The notes: generated from the sequence alone by a model not told the origin. A stretch of 64,000 bases of DNA from UBA7446 sp024639165 (GCA_024639165.1 JAHEIX010000003.1:248001-312000), one strand, 5' to 3'; positions 24,940-32,892 are shown, counted from the stretch's first letter. Made by a program: numbers and translations.

Positions 24940-27348
24940 ATGAAAACAGTCAACCTAGCTTCATCTAAAGGCACCTTCAACGATTTTAAATCGGACGTAC
25001 TCAACGACTACTACATTGCGGCACTCAGCCGTCAGGTAAGTATTTTAGGTAGAAAAGAAGTGCTTTCTGGCAAAGGGAAGTTTGGGATTTTTGGCGACGG
25101 TAAAGAGCTGGCACAAATTGCCATGGCGAAAGTCTTTAAAAACGGCGATCACAGATCGGGATACTATCGAGATCAGACCTTTATGATGTCTATCGGTGGC
25201 TTAAAGCCCGAACACATCTTTGCTAGCGTCTATGGCCATGCCGATCATATTGCAGAACCCATGTCTTCTGGTAGACAAATGGTGGGGCATTTTAATACCG
25301 ACACCTTGGACAACGAGGGTAATCTACTGCCATTGGTCGAATCAAAAAACGCCTTTTCTGATGTTTCGTGTACGGCTGCACAAATGCCAAGGCTCTTGGG
25401 CTTGGCACACGCCTCCAAGTTGTTCCGAAAGGTAGCCTCAATGAAAGATGAAAAGCTCTCTCATCAGGGAAACGAAGTTGCTTGGGGTACCATTGGAAAT
25501 GCCAGTACGAGCGAAGGATTATTTTTTGAAACACTTAATGCTGCAGGTGTATTACAAGTACCCATGATCATTAGCGTATGGGACGATGGCTACGGTATAT
25601 CGGTAGACAACGCATTTCAAACCGTTAAGGAAAGTATTTCAGAGGCCATGCGTGGCATGCAGCGCACAGACGATAAGGCGGGTATCGAAATTATTGAAGT
25701 AGCCGGTTGGAATTACCCTGCCCTAGTTGAAGCCTACACTCGCGCCAGTGAACTGGCACGAAGCGCACATGTTCCTGTATTGATTCATGTCCAAGAACTT
25801 ACCCAACCCCTAGGCCATTCAACCTCAGGGTCACACGAGCGTTACAAATCCGATACGCGCTTGGAATGGGAAAAAGAATTTGACTGTAACCTAACTTTTA
25901 GGAACTGGATATTAGAAAAGAAAGTAGCAACTGAAGATGAGCTTAGTGCCCTTGAAGAAAAGGCAACAACAGCTGCTAAAGCAGCTAAAACTACTGCCTG
26001 GAATGCCTATTTAGCGCCTATAGACGAAGAACGACAAGAAGCGCAGCAATTGGCGCAAGCACTTATTGCAAACGCCCAAGATTCGGATGCACTCATACCC
26101 ATTGCTCAGGTGTTATCCAAGAAAAATGTGCCTTACCGCAAACCGATCTATGCAGCTGTACGTGAACTCTTGTGGCTCACACGCAGCAACCCTACCCCGA
26201 GCAGAAAGACGTTACAGGACTGGTGGCATAAAAAACAACAAAAGACGCAGACGCTCTATAGCGATAAGCTCTACAACGAATACGATAACTCCTCCTTGAA
26301 CATTGCGAGTATTCCTGCCAAATATGGCGAAGATTCGAGTCTCGTTGACGGACGGGTGGTGTTACGCGACAATTTTAATGCTTTATTGGAACAATATCCC
26401 AAACTCTTGATATTTGGTGAGGACAGTGGCAAGATAGGCGATGTGAATCAAGGTTTAGAAGGGCTTCAAGCACGCTATGGCGAAGAACGTGTAGCAGACC
26501 GAGGCATTCGTGAAGCCACCATTATCGGCGAAGGTATTGGCATGGCTTTTCGTGGTCTACGACCTATTGCTGAAATACAATATTTAGATTATGTGCTTTA
26601 TGCACTGCAGATCATGAGTGATGATTTGGCCACACTCCACTACCGTACACGTGGCAAGCAACGTGCACCCCTTATTATTCGTACTCGAGGCCATCGCCTA
26701 GAAGGCATCTGGCATTCGGGCTCTCCCATGGGTGGTTTGGTAAGTTTGCTTCGTGGTATGTTTATATTGGTTCCCCGCAACCTTACACAGGCTAGTGGGA
26801 TGTACAATACCCTCCTTCAAGGGCAAGATCCGGCTTTGGTCATTGAACCGCTTAATGGCTACCGTCTCAAAGAAAAACAACCAGAAAATCTCGGTGAATT
26901 TACAGTTCCTCTTGGGATTGCTGAACAACTACGCACAGGAAATGACATTACGATGGTCTCCTATGGATCTACGCTCAGACTTGTTGAAGAAGCTGCTGAA
27001 ACCTTGGCGCAAATGGGCATTAGTGCAGATGTAATAGATGTACAATCGCTAATTCCTTTTGATGCCACCAATATCATCGGTGCAAGTGTAGAAAAAACAA
27101 ACCGACTGTTGATTGTTGATGAAGATGTTCCCGGTGGTGGAACGGCTTATATCCTAAGTCAGTTGTTAGAAAAGCAAGACATTTATCCTCATTTGGATAG
27201 CCAGCCCAGCTTATTGACAGCCAAAGACCATAGACCGGCCTATGGCACGGATGGGGATTACTTTTCTAAACCTTCTAAAGAAGATATCGTAGAAGCAGCC
27301 TATGCCATTATGCACGAGGCAAACCCGAATCAATATCCTGCGCTCTAA
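24940..27348 (+). CDS. 2-oxoacid dehydrogenase E1, alpha and beta subunits fused
   Basis: An 802-residue thiamine-diphosphate enzyme combining both E1 chains, as is usual in Flavobacteria. The alpha part (to about residue 400) contains the YYRDQTFMMSIGG segment and the ThDP/Mg region GNASTSEGLFFETLNAAGVLQVP...VWDDGYGIS. The beta part has FGEDSGKIGDVNQG, ERVADRGIREATIIGEGIGMAFRGLRPIAEIQ, TRGHRLEGIWHSG and the transketolase C-terminal domain (VPGGGTAYIL). The likely substrates are branched-chain 2-oxo acids. The E2 and E3 partners are not in the window. The last four bases overlap convergent holA. Confidence 0.93.
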   Translation: MKTVNLASSKGTFNDFKSDVLNDYYIAALSRQVSILGRKEVLSGKGKFGIFGDGKELAQIAMAKVFKNGDHRSGYYRDQTFMMSIGGLKPEHIFASVYGHADHIAEPMSSGRQMVGHFNTDTLDNEGNLLPLVESKNAFSDVSCTAAQMPRLLGLAHASKLFRKVASMKDEKLSHQGNEVAWGTIGNASTSEGLFFETLNAAGVLQVPMIISVWDDGYGISVDNAFQTVKESISEAMRGMQRTDDKAGIEIIEVAGWNYPALVEAYTRASELARSAHVPVLIHVQELTQPLGHSTSGSHERYKSDTRLEWEKEFDCNLTFRNWILEKKVATEDELSALEEKATTAAKAAKTTAWNAYLAPIDEERQEAQQLAQALIANAQDSDALIPIAQVLSKKNVPYRKPIYAAVRELLWLTRSNPTPSRKTLQDWWHKKQQKTQTLYSDKLYNEYDNSSLNIASIPAKYGEDSSLVDGRVVLRDNFNALLEQYPKLLIFGEDSGKIGDVNQGLEGLQARYGEERVADRGIREATIIGEGIGMAFRGLRPIAEIQYLDYVLYALQIMSDDLATLHYRTRGKQRAPLIIRTRGHRLEGIWHSGSPMGGLVSLLRGMFILVPRNLTQASGMYNTLLQGQDPALVIEPLNGYRLKEKQPENLGEFTVPLGIAEQLRTGNDITMVSYGSTLRLVEEAAETLAQMGISADVIDVQSLIPFDATNIIGASVEKTNRLLIVDEDVPGGGTAYILSQLLEKQDIYPHLDSQPSLLTAKDHRPAYGTDGDYFSKPSKEDIVEAAYAIMHEANPNQYPAL

Positions 27349-28346
27349 GCAATATGGCTTAACAGCTCTTGCAGCACTTCTCCCTCCGATGTAGGAACGG
27401 CATCAACGCCTTTAACGGCCAAATCTGCTTTTTTGATAATTCCCAAAATGGGTACTATTGATTTCAGGGGATACCGCCTTGCCGCTTGTTCGATTTCACG
27501 TACAAAAAACGGATGTATGCCCAAGGCTTTGGCTACGGCATCGGGGTTTTTAGACGGCAAACCGTGGTAGGTGAGCAATTGCATAAAGTAATTGTGTAGG
27601 CTCCTTATGGTACCCAGTAGTGGGTGTTGTCGTGGATGACGACCAAAGAAATGTGCTATGGTATAGGCTTTGGCCGTGTGACCGTTGCCTAGGGCTTTGC
27701 GTAACTCAAAGTTGTTGTATTCTTTACTGATGCCCACATGCTGCTCAACGTGGTCTGCAGTAATGGACTCCCCAGATGCAACTACTAAGCAGAGTTTGTT
27801 GATCTGATTGTAGAGGGTACCCAAATCGGCACCTACGCTCTCAGCTAAAACGGCAGCGGCCTTAAAATCAATCTTTCGTTCTTGTTCGCGTACACGCTGC
27901 TCAATCCAGGCAGGCAGCTTGTCGTCATAGAGTTTTTTGGTTTCCACAACGGTTCCGTTCTTGGCAATGGCCTTGTACAACTTTTTGCGCTTGTCTAATT
28001 TTTTGTTTTTATAACAAATCACCAAAACTGTAGTAGTTTGGGGTTGTGCGGCATAGGGCTCCAATTTCTCAATACTGCGGCTGAGTTCATGGGCTTCACG
28101 CACCACCACCAATTGATGGTCTGCCATCATGGGAAAACGCTTGCAAACCGATACAATTTCTTCGATACTGGTATCTTTGCCGTATAATATGGTTTGGTTA
28201 AAATCACGCTGATCTTCGGGCAGTACGGTATCGGTGAGCAACTGACTCAATTGGTCAATAAAAAAGGGCTCATCTCCCATCAAAAAGTAGATAGGTGTAA
28301 AATTTCGATCTAAAATAGCACGCTTAGTGCTTGCGTATGCATCCAA
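27345..28346 (-). CDS. holA: DNA polymerase III subunit delta
   Basis: A 333-residue clamp-loader subunit. The N-terminus FTPIYFLMGDEPFFIDQLSQLL is the typical delta opening. The AAA-like domain follows (VCKRFPMMADHQLVVVREAHEL, LVICYKNKKLDKRKKLYKAI), then the lid (INKLCLVVASGESITADHVEQHVGISKEYNNFEL) and the helical collar with HPLLGTIRSLHNYFMQLL. It overlaps the E1 gene convergently by four bases and is divergent from the HsdR_N-domain gene 29 bases away. Divergent placement beside an HsdR_N gene is common in Flavobacteria. Confidence 0.93.
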   Translation of the reverse strand: MDAYASTKRAILDRNFTPIYFLMGDEPFFIDQLSQLLTDTVLPEDQRDFNQTILYGKDTSIEEIVSVCKRFPMMADHQLVVVREAHELSRSIEKLEPYAAQPQTTTVLVICYKNKKLDKRKKLYKAIAKNGTVVETKKLYDDKLPAWIEQRVREQERKIDFKAAAVLAESVGADLGTLYNQINKLCLVVASGESITADHVEQHVGISKEYNNFELRKALGNGHTAKAYTIAHFFGRHPRQHPLLGTIRSLHNYFMQLLTYHGLPSKNPDAVAKALGIHPFFVREIEQAARRYPLKSIVPILGIIKKADLAVKGVDAVPTSEGEVLQELLSHIA

Positions 28347-28375
28347 TTGAAAAATAATTTAGCACTTTTGTGGTC

Positions 28376-28825
28376 ATGCAAGCCTTGGCATTCCCGACTT
28401 TTAGCTTCACTACCAAAAGTAGCGAAAACAAACGCTTTATATTGGATCCGATCCGAAAAAAGTTTGTATTGGTTACGCCAGAAGAATGGGTGCGCCAGCA
28501 CGTCATACAGGATTTGCTCGACAAGGGCATCAGCAAGACACGTTTGAGCATTGAAAAACAATTTGACGTTATGGGGCAAAAAAAACGTTTTGATGTGGTC
28601 GTTGCTGGCAAAAATGCATCCATTGCCTTGCTGGTGGAATGCAAAGCGCCTGAAGTGCCCATTACCCAAGATACCTTTGACCAGATTGCGCGTTATCAAT
28701 TGGCGCTTAACGCCAATTACCTGATGGTCACCAATGGGCTAGCGCATATTTATTGTCAGATAGACTACACCCAACAGACCTATCACTTTATGCCAGATTT
28801 CCCCCTAAAAGGACTTGCCTTATGA
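28376..28825 (+). CDS. Type I restriction enzyme R N-terminal domain protein (PF13588-type)
   Basis: A 149-residue stand-alone nuclease-fold protein. The start at ATG 28376 is preferred over GTG 28370. After a leader (LDPIRKKFVLVTPEEWVRQHVIQDLL), the PD-(D/E)xK-like core is visible as RFDVVVAGK...IALLVECKAPEV followed by QIARYQLALNANYLMVTNG. It is not part of a restriction system, since no methylase or specificity gene is near; such proteins sit beside holA throughout Flavobacteria. Its function is unknown; nuclease activity is only inferred from the fold. The stop overlaps the glycosyltransferase ATG by four bases. Confidence 0.85.
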   Translation: MQALAFPTFSFTTKSSENKRFILDPIRKKFVLVTPEEWVRQHVIQDLLDKGISKTRLSIEKQFDVMGQKKRFDVVVAGKNASIALLVECKAPEVPITQDTFDQIARYQLALNANYLMVTNGLAHIYCQIDYTQQTYHFMPDFPLKGLAL

Positions 28826-29772
28826 CAATAGCCATTGCCATACTGAACTATAACGGTGCTGACTTGCTTAAGCGGTTTTTGCCGAGTGTAATCGCCCACT
28901 CGGACAACGCAGCCATTTATGTAATTGACAACGGTTCTACAGATGATTCTATTGCGGTTTTGGCCGAGCACTTCCCTACGGTAAAATGCATCACCTTAGC
29001 GCAAAATTACGGCTATGCCGATGGTTATAACAAAGGGGTGGAACAGATAGATGCCGAGCTACTGTGTCTGCTAAACTCCGATGTGGAAGTAACCCCAAAT
29101 TGGACGCTCCCCATGCGTGCTTTTTTTGCTTCGCATCCCGAAGTGGCAATAGCACAACCCAAAATCAAAGACCTAAAGCGCAAAGATTATTTTGAATATG
29201 CCGGTGCTGCCGGTGGCTATTTGGATATTATGGGACTCCCCTATTGCCGTGGCAGGGTGGGTAGCAACTGCGAAAAAGACTTGGGGCAATATGACGGACA
29301 TGCGCGTGTTACTTGGGCAAGTGGTGCCTGTTTTTTTGTGCGAAAATCGGTTTTTAAGGCACTTGGCGGTTTTGATGCTTCTTTTTTTATGCATTTTGAA
29401 GAGATAGATCTGTGTTTGCGTGCACAGGCCAAGGGCTATCAGGTTTGGGCTGTTGGCAACAGTGAAGTCTACCATAAAGGTGCTGCCAGTCTTGCAAAAC
29501 AACACCCAAAAAAGCTCTATTACAACATACGCAATTCCCTGCTGACCTATACCAAAACCTTGCCTATAGTACCCTTGCTTTGGGTATATGTATCTCGTTT
29601 GGCTTTAGACACAACGCTGGTGTTGTATTTTATGGTGCAAGGCAAATTTGACCATGTTTGCGCCATTGCAAACGCTTATGATGATGTTTTTAAGCGTTTT
29701 CGCAATACCTACCAAACCCGAACACATACGCTAAACCCCTTGCGTTTATACAGCGTTTTGCTTCGGTTGTAG
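28822..29772 (+). CDS. Family 2 glycosyltransferase
   Basis: A 316-residue GT-A enzyme. ATG 28822 overlaps the previous stop (ATGA) and gives MTIAIAILNYNGADLLKRFLPS, the usual start. The earlier open frame beginning at 28753 lies inside the upstream gene. Motifs are the nucleotide loop YVIDNGSTDDSI, the central LLNSDVEVTPNW (DxD-like), the acceptor region GACFFVRKSVFKALGGFDASFFMHFEEIDLCLRA and VYHKGAAS. A C-terminal hydrophobic segment (IVPLLWVYVSRLALDTTLVLYF) may bind membrane. It resembles rhamnosyltransferase-type WcaA/GT2 proteins, acceptor unknown. Confidence 0.92.
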   Translation: MTIAIAILNYNGADLLKRFLPSVIAHSDNAAIYVIDNGSTDDSIAVLAEHFPTVKCITLAQNYGYADGYNKGVEQIDAELLCLLNSDVEVTPNWTLPMRAFFASHPEVAIAQPKIKDLKRKDYFEYAGAAGGYLDIMGLPYCRGRVGSNCEKDLGQYDGHARVTWASGACFFVRKSVFKALGGFDASFFMHFEEIDLCLRAQAKGYQVWAVGNSEVYHKGAASLAKQHPKKLYYNIRNSLLTYTKTLPIVPLLWVYVSRLALDTTLVLYFMVQGKFDHVCAIANAYDDVFKRFRNTYQTRTHTLNPLRLYSVLLRL

Positions 29773-29900
29773 TTCCTTTTTTGTTGATTTTCAGCAGAGT
29801 TACAAGTCACTTATTTAAATTTATAAATAGATTATTATCAAGTAGTTAGGTTTTTTTTTAAAAGATTTTTGTTAGGTTGGCAGCATCAAATCTTTAGAAC

Positions 29901-30689
29901 ATGAAAACGACAACCATAACTATTTTATTGTTAGTAGCATCATTGTTTGCACACGGACAAATTAATAATAATAGCACCCGTACAAATAGTAATGGCGATG
30001 TCCACCTAAGGCGTTACAGCGCAGGCGACACTGCTTGGAAAAGAGCTTTGGTGGTTGGTTATAATTCATCCAATTCAAATGGCAAGCTATATTTAAACTA
30101 CGCAGGAGACTTTAAAGATGGACTAAGAATTGATGGTTCTCATGTAAATGTTAGTGGTAAATTGGGTGTAAACTCCAACAATCCCATTGGGAAGCTAGAT
30201 GTGCGCATGGACAAAAACTGGAGCAATGCTGCAATAGTAATTCCAAATACCAATGATGCAAACCCAAAATTTATTTTCTATAGACCGACAGGTTATAAAC
30301 AGACCTCCTATCCGTGGTATTTGGAGGCTCAAGGCCCCGATTTTCATATTAAAACAGGGGGGCATGCAAACATAGGTGCCGAATCTGTCACTTCAAAAAT
30401 GACATTTAAAAGCAATGGCAACGTCGGCATCGGCACCACCTACCCCGACCAAAAACTTACCGTAAAAGGAAGCGTTAACATTGGTGGCACGGGCAATGCA
30501 ACCCTACGGGTACGCCATATAGAAGGGAAACACCCCCAAAACGCAAATTACGATAACTTGTTTTTAAATTACAGTAGTGGGAAAAATGTGTATGTTGGAA
30601 ATCCATACAATCACAATCTTCGTTCAAATATGTATGTAACAGGACAACGCCAACAACAGCCCCAACGGACACCATTATTTGCACCGTGA
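29901..30689 (+). pseudogene. Secreted VGIGT-repeat protein with its C-terminus replaced
   Basis: A 262-residue frame with a clear signal peptide (TTTITILLLVASLFAHGQ). It carries two copies of the motif seen in tail-fibre/adhesin-like surface proteins: GKLGVNSNNPIGKLDVRM and NGNVGIGTTYPDQKLTVKG. After about residue 245 (MYVTGQ) the frame becomes low-complexity QRQQQPQRTPLFAP and stops, because the DNA there encodes an RHS fragment in another frame. The protein has therefore probably lost its native end by recombination. The truncated protein may still be made. Function of this surface-protein group is not established. Confidence 0.7.
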
Positions 30690-30960
30690 CTATTTGGGTA
30701 GCATACTGGCAGTAAGCAACAACAGCGGAGAAGTAATAGAAAGGGCGCACTTTGGTGCATGGGGCGATGAAACAGACGTACAATACCGCAGTGGCGTCAC
30801 CACAACAAAACGTAGCGACAGCCTTACCGGACGTGGCTTTACGGGACAGCCTGTCCCGAGCGTAGTCGAGGGAAACATTTTACGGAAGTGGGCTTAATAC
30901 ATATGAACGGACGTATGTACGATGCCCAACAAGCCCCCTGGCGCGCGTTTGCAACGCGTG
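30640..30960 (+). pseudogene. RHS repeat-associated core remnant
   Basis: In the frame of base 30640 the DNA encodes HHYLHRDYLGSILAVSNN, then ERAHFGAWGDE and LTGRGFTG, which is the conserved core of RHS/YD-repeat proteins. After a stretch of about 23 extra bases, the reading continues in another frame as HFTEVGLIHMNGRMYDAQQ, the next core block. It is then interrupted by the left inverted repeat of the transposase element. No start, no upstream repeats and no toxin tip remain. A 72-residue open frame at 30679-30897 is only part of this remnant. Confidence 0.8.
30934..30960 (+). repeat. Left inverted repeat of the RAYT element
   Basis: A 27-base arm reading CCCCCTGGCGCGCG then TTTGCAACGCGTG. 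It is the exact reverse complement of 31581-31607. It contains a 15-base hairpin CGCGTT-TGC-AACGCG, the form expected of a REP recognised by a Y1 transposase. It cuts the RHS remnant. Confidence 0.9.
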
Positions 30961-31000
30961 TCTATCTTAAAATGTATATTTAAACACTCAAATCCTACTT

Positions 31001-31555
31001 ATGTCAGAGAAATATAAAGTCTTACTGCACGATAAGCCTAATTTTATAACACTTACAGTTGTTGGTTGGGTGGATTTGTTTATCCGTCCTGTTTACGCAC
31101 AAATCCTTGATGAATCTTTTCGGTATTGCATAAAATCCAAGGGGTTGCTTGTTCATGCGTATGTGTACATGACTAGCCATTTGCATTTGATTGTTACTTC
31201 TCAAAAAGAGGATATAAATAGTATCATTAGAGATTTTAAAAAACACACAAGTAAAAAACTAATTGAAGCCATTATGGAACACCCTGAAAGTAGAAGAGAA
31301 TGGCTATTAAATAAGTTCGCCTATGAAGCAAAAAGAGTAAAACGAAACACAAAATATAAATTATGGCGTGATGGATTTCACCCTGTGCTTTTGGACACCT
31401 ACAAAAAGTGGGAACAGAGAGTAAACTATATTCATTATAATCCTGTAGATGCGCAGTTTGTTTACCATGAGCGCGACTGGAGAAATAGCAGCTATGCAGC
31501 CTACGAAGAGGGAAATTTAGAACAAACAAATATTAAAGTTACCCCGTTATGGTAA
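31001..31555 (+). CDS. REP-associated tyrosine transposase (Y1_Tnp, IS200-like)
   Basis: A 184-residue HUH-superfamily protein. Strand one is NFITLTVVGWVDLF. The HUH motif is in YMTSHLHLIVTS. A helical stretch (INSIIRDFKKHTSKKLI) follows, and the C-terminal YIHYNPVDAQFVYHERDWRNSSYAAY is typical of Bacteroidetes REP-associated transposases. It is complete. RAYTs are single-copy domesticated relatives of IS200/IS605 transposases that nick REP hairpins. The flanking hairpins here support that reading. Whether the enzyme is mobile or maintains REPs is unknown. I have not assigned the nucleophilic tyrosine. Confidence 0.88.
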   Translation: MSEKYKVLLHDKPNFITLTVVGWVDLFIRPVYAQILDESFRYCIKSKGLLVHAYVYMTSHLHLIVTSQKEDINSIIRDFKKHTSKKLIEAIMEHPESRREWLLNKFAYEAKRVKRNTKYKLWRDGFHPVLLDTYKKWEQRVNYIHYNPVDAQFVYHERDWRNSSYAAYEEGNLEQTNIKVTPLW

Positions 31556-31580
31556 AACAAGTGTTGAAAAGAAGGTTAGT

Positions 31581-31607
31581 CACGCGTTGCAAACGCGCGC
31601 CAGGGGG
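31581..31607 (-). repeat. Right inverted repeat of the RAYT element
   Basis: Exact reverse complement of 30934-30960, starting 25 bases after the transposase stop. It reads CACGCGTTGCAAACG then CGCGCCAGGGGG. Beyond it the match ends, because six Gs follow here against five Cs on the left. Confidence 0.9.
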
Positions 31608-31685
31608 GCCATATTTTCTTTTCAGAGAAAATTTCCCCAAACGGCAGTTTATCTGCCGAAAATTTAATTATTAATTATAAATCAG

Positions 31686-31717
31686 CCCCCCGCTGGCGCG
31701 AGGCTGTGTCTCGTGCC
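31686..31717 (+). repeat. REP-like hairpin, variant copy
   Basis: Begins CCCCCCGCTGGCGCGAG and ends CTCGTGCC. GGCGCGAG pairs with CTCGTGCC (one G-T wobble) around a seven-base loop. It shares the C-run and TGGCGCG core with the RAYT inverted repeats but has a different loop, so it is a related REP class member. Confidence 0.7.
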
Positions 31718-31805
31718 AATAAAAAGTAAAAAACGTTCTTTAATATTTCGCTGTACTCAATACAGGCATTTCGTTGTAGGCAATGCAAGCTACAATGAAG
31801 TTTCG

Positions 31806-31854
31806 GGCCCTTCGGCAGGCTCAGGGTCCTCAAGCTCAGGGTCCTCAAGCTCAG
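31806..31854 (+). repeat. Interspersed repeat with tandem CTCAGGGTCCTCAAG units
   Basis: Starts GGCCCTTCGGCAGG, continuing into two tandem copies of the 15-mer CTCAGGGTCCTCAAG and a partial third, CTCAG. The CCCTTCG...CTCAGGG shape is a widespread small intergenic palindrome class; the stretch inserted in the RHS remnant at about 30849-30872 is a related form. Confidence 0.65.
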
Positions 31855-31867
31855 AAGTGGGTACTGT

Positions 31868-31892
31868 CCCCCCTGGCGCGCGTTTGTAAGGC
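31868..31892 (+). repeat. Partial REP copy related to the RAYT ends
   Basis: Reads CCCCCCTGGCGCGCGTTTGT and then diverges (AAGGC) from the arm at 30934-30960, which has GCAACGCG there. It is a direct-orientation partial copy of the left arm, 18 bases before the stop of the small membrane gene. Confidence 0.75.
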
Positions 31893-31909
31893 ATGGTCAT
31901 AAACCAGTC

Positions 31910-32101
31910 TTATGCGCGGTTCTTACTTTCTTTAGTTGGCACCCTACCCTGATTGCCCATGCCGTCCATATCGAGTACATCAACAGCTGTGGGACGCTCT
32001 TTTTTACGAGACGCATGTTGCTTGGAAATAATTCCAATCAAGAAAAACGTATACACCAGTACTATGCCCAGTCCAATAAAAAACATAATGCTATTTGTCA
32101 T
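31910..32101 (-). CDS. Small membrane protein (63 residues)
   Basis: Begins MTNSIMFFIGLGIVLVYTFF, one transmembrane helix at about residues 4-25, followed by a basic and charged tail (KQHASRKKERPTAVDVLDMD). The ATG lies inside the last bases of the upstream gene (ATGACAAATAG), an 11-base overlap that implies coupled translation. I do not recognise a family. The C-terminus ends close to the REP cluster. Confidence 0.6.
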   Translation of the reverse strand: MTNSIMFFIGLGIVLVYTFFLIGIISKQHASRKKERPTAVDVLDMDGMGNQGRVPTKESKNRA

Positions 32102-32264
32102 CTTTCCGTCTTTGTCTGATGGCTATGGCAAATCCCAAAATGGTTATGGGCCAAAGTCCTACGTAAATGCCTTCTAACTCGTTTCCCGTAAACCAAAGGT
32201 ATACCGAGTACACAAAGCTGAGAAAAGCCAATATGATAGGATAATACGTGTTTAAAAATTTCAT
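32091..32264 (-). CDS. Small membrane protein (57 residues)
   Basis: Sequence MKFLNTYYPIILAFLSFVYS, then VYLWFTGNELEGIYVGLWPI. Two hydrophobic segments (residues 8-25 and about 33-49) flank a short polar loop with a Gly-Asn-Glu-Leu turn, and the tail is basic (RQRRKDDK). It is just below common ORF length cut-offs but has clean codon usage and is translationally coupled to the gene at 31910. I see no family motif, and the function is unknown. Confidence 0.6.
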   Translation of the reverse strand: MKFLNTYYPIILAFLSFVYSVYLWFTGNELEGIYVGLWPITILGFAIAIRQRRKDDK

Positions 32265-32331
32265 AGCATGAATTTAATACGCTACAATTTACTTAAATTA
32301 AAATAAAGTCATATTTCTATAGCTATACCAC

Positions 32332-32382
32332 AAAAAAAAACACCCCAAGGTTCTGTATACAAACAGAAGCCGGAGGTGTCTT
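32332..32382 (-). terminator. Rho-independent terminator for the SnoaL-like gene
   Basis: On the minus strand, an imperfect hairpin (AGACACCTCCGGCTTCTGT pairing with ACAGAACCTTGGGGTGT around a short TTGTAT loop) is followed by a run of nine or more Ts. It lies about 20 bases after the stop at 32401. Confidence 0.75.
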
Positions 32383-32400
32383 AAAAACGGGTATCCTAAA

Positions 32401-32892
32401 TTACTCTGCGTCTGGAGCTACCGCCATCATTATGCCCATAGCATCGCCGTAATCACCACCGTTGATGATACGTCCTGCATCGTCAAAAGTCATGTAGTGA
32501 TAAAACTTAGCCGCAAAAGATTTTCCCGATGCTAAGCTAGTGCCACGCCACGTGCCATAGGTCCGTACACTTCCATTGGGAAGGTTGGTTTCTGGATCTA
32601 CACCCGGCAAAAAGTTTTCGGGCGTATACGTAATATCATCCATAGCAGCATGCCATCCACCCATATAGGCAAGCACTTCTGCTTTGGTAGTCATGAGCTC
32701 CATCCCGTAGAAGGCGCCTTGGTATTCTACTTCTTCAGAAAACATTTCAGATATGGCTTCCATATCCTCTGCTTCAAATGCCGAAAACCACGTTTTGGCG
32801 AGATCAACATTCTTGTCAAATGCAGGGTTTGGGTTTTGTGTACACGAAACCAAGAGAAGGGCTGTTGTAAAAATTAAAAGTATTTGTTTCAT
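32401..32892 (-). CDS. SnoaL/NTF2-like lipoprotein
   Basis: A 163-residue lipoprotein (signal with lipobox LLVSC at residues 14-17). The rest has the alpha+beta cone of the NTF2-like superfamily: AKTWFSAFEAEDMEAISEMFSEEVEY (helix and first strand), then TYGTWRGTSLASGKSFAAKFYHYMTFDDAGRI. This fold is used for small ligand binding or isomerase chemistry, and no catalytic residues can be assigned here. It has its own downstream terminator and a short AT-rich upstream region. Function unknown. Confidence 0.8.
   Translation of the reverse strand: MKQILLIFTTALLLVSCTQNPNPAFDKNVDLAKTWFSAFEAEDMEAISEMFSEEVEYQGAFYGMELMTTKAEVLAYMGGWHAAMDDITYTPENFLPGVDPETNLPNGSVRTYGTWRGTSLASGKSFAAKFYHYMTFDDAGRIINGGDYGDAMGIMMAVAPDAE

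Larger units (their letters stand above)
30934..31607 (+). mobile_element. RAYT (REP-associated tyrosine transposase) element, 674 bases
   Basis: A transposase gene bounded by perfect 27-base inverted repeats that are themselves hairpins. There is no obvious target duplication, as expected for Y1 (HUH) enzymes. It is inserted in the RHS remnant. Related hairpins lie at 31686-31717 and 31868-31892, which suggests a local REP nest rather than a single clean insertion. Confidence 0.8.
31608..31909. other. Gene-free stretch rich in REP-like repeats
   Basis: About 300 bases without a coding frame that I can support. It contains an AT-rich part (31611-31680), a REP-like hairpin at 31686-31717, the repeat array at 31806-31854 and a partial REP at 31868-31892. 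No continuation of the RHS remnant is visible, so the original right flank has been lost or is too decayed. Confidence 0.7.

Noticed and set aside
28376..28825. A type I restriction system
   Set aside because: Only the small HsdR N-terminal-like domain is present; no methylase, specificity or helicase gene is near.
30679..30897. A stand-alone 72-residue gene
   Set aside because: It is an internal part of the frameshifted RHS core remnant and has no start signal.
31608..31909. A CRISPR array formed by the repeats here
   Set aside because: Repeats are of different classes with irregular spacing, and no cas genes are present.
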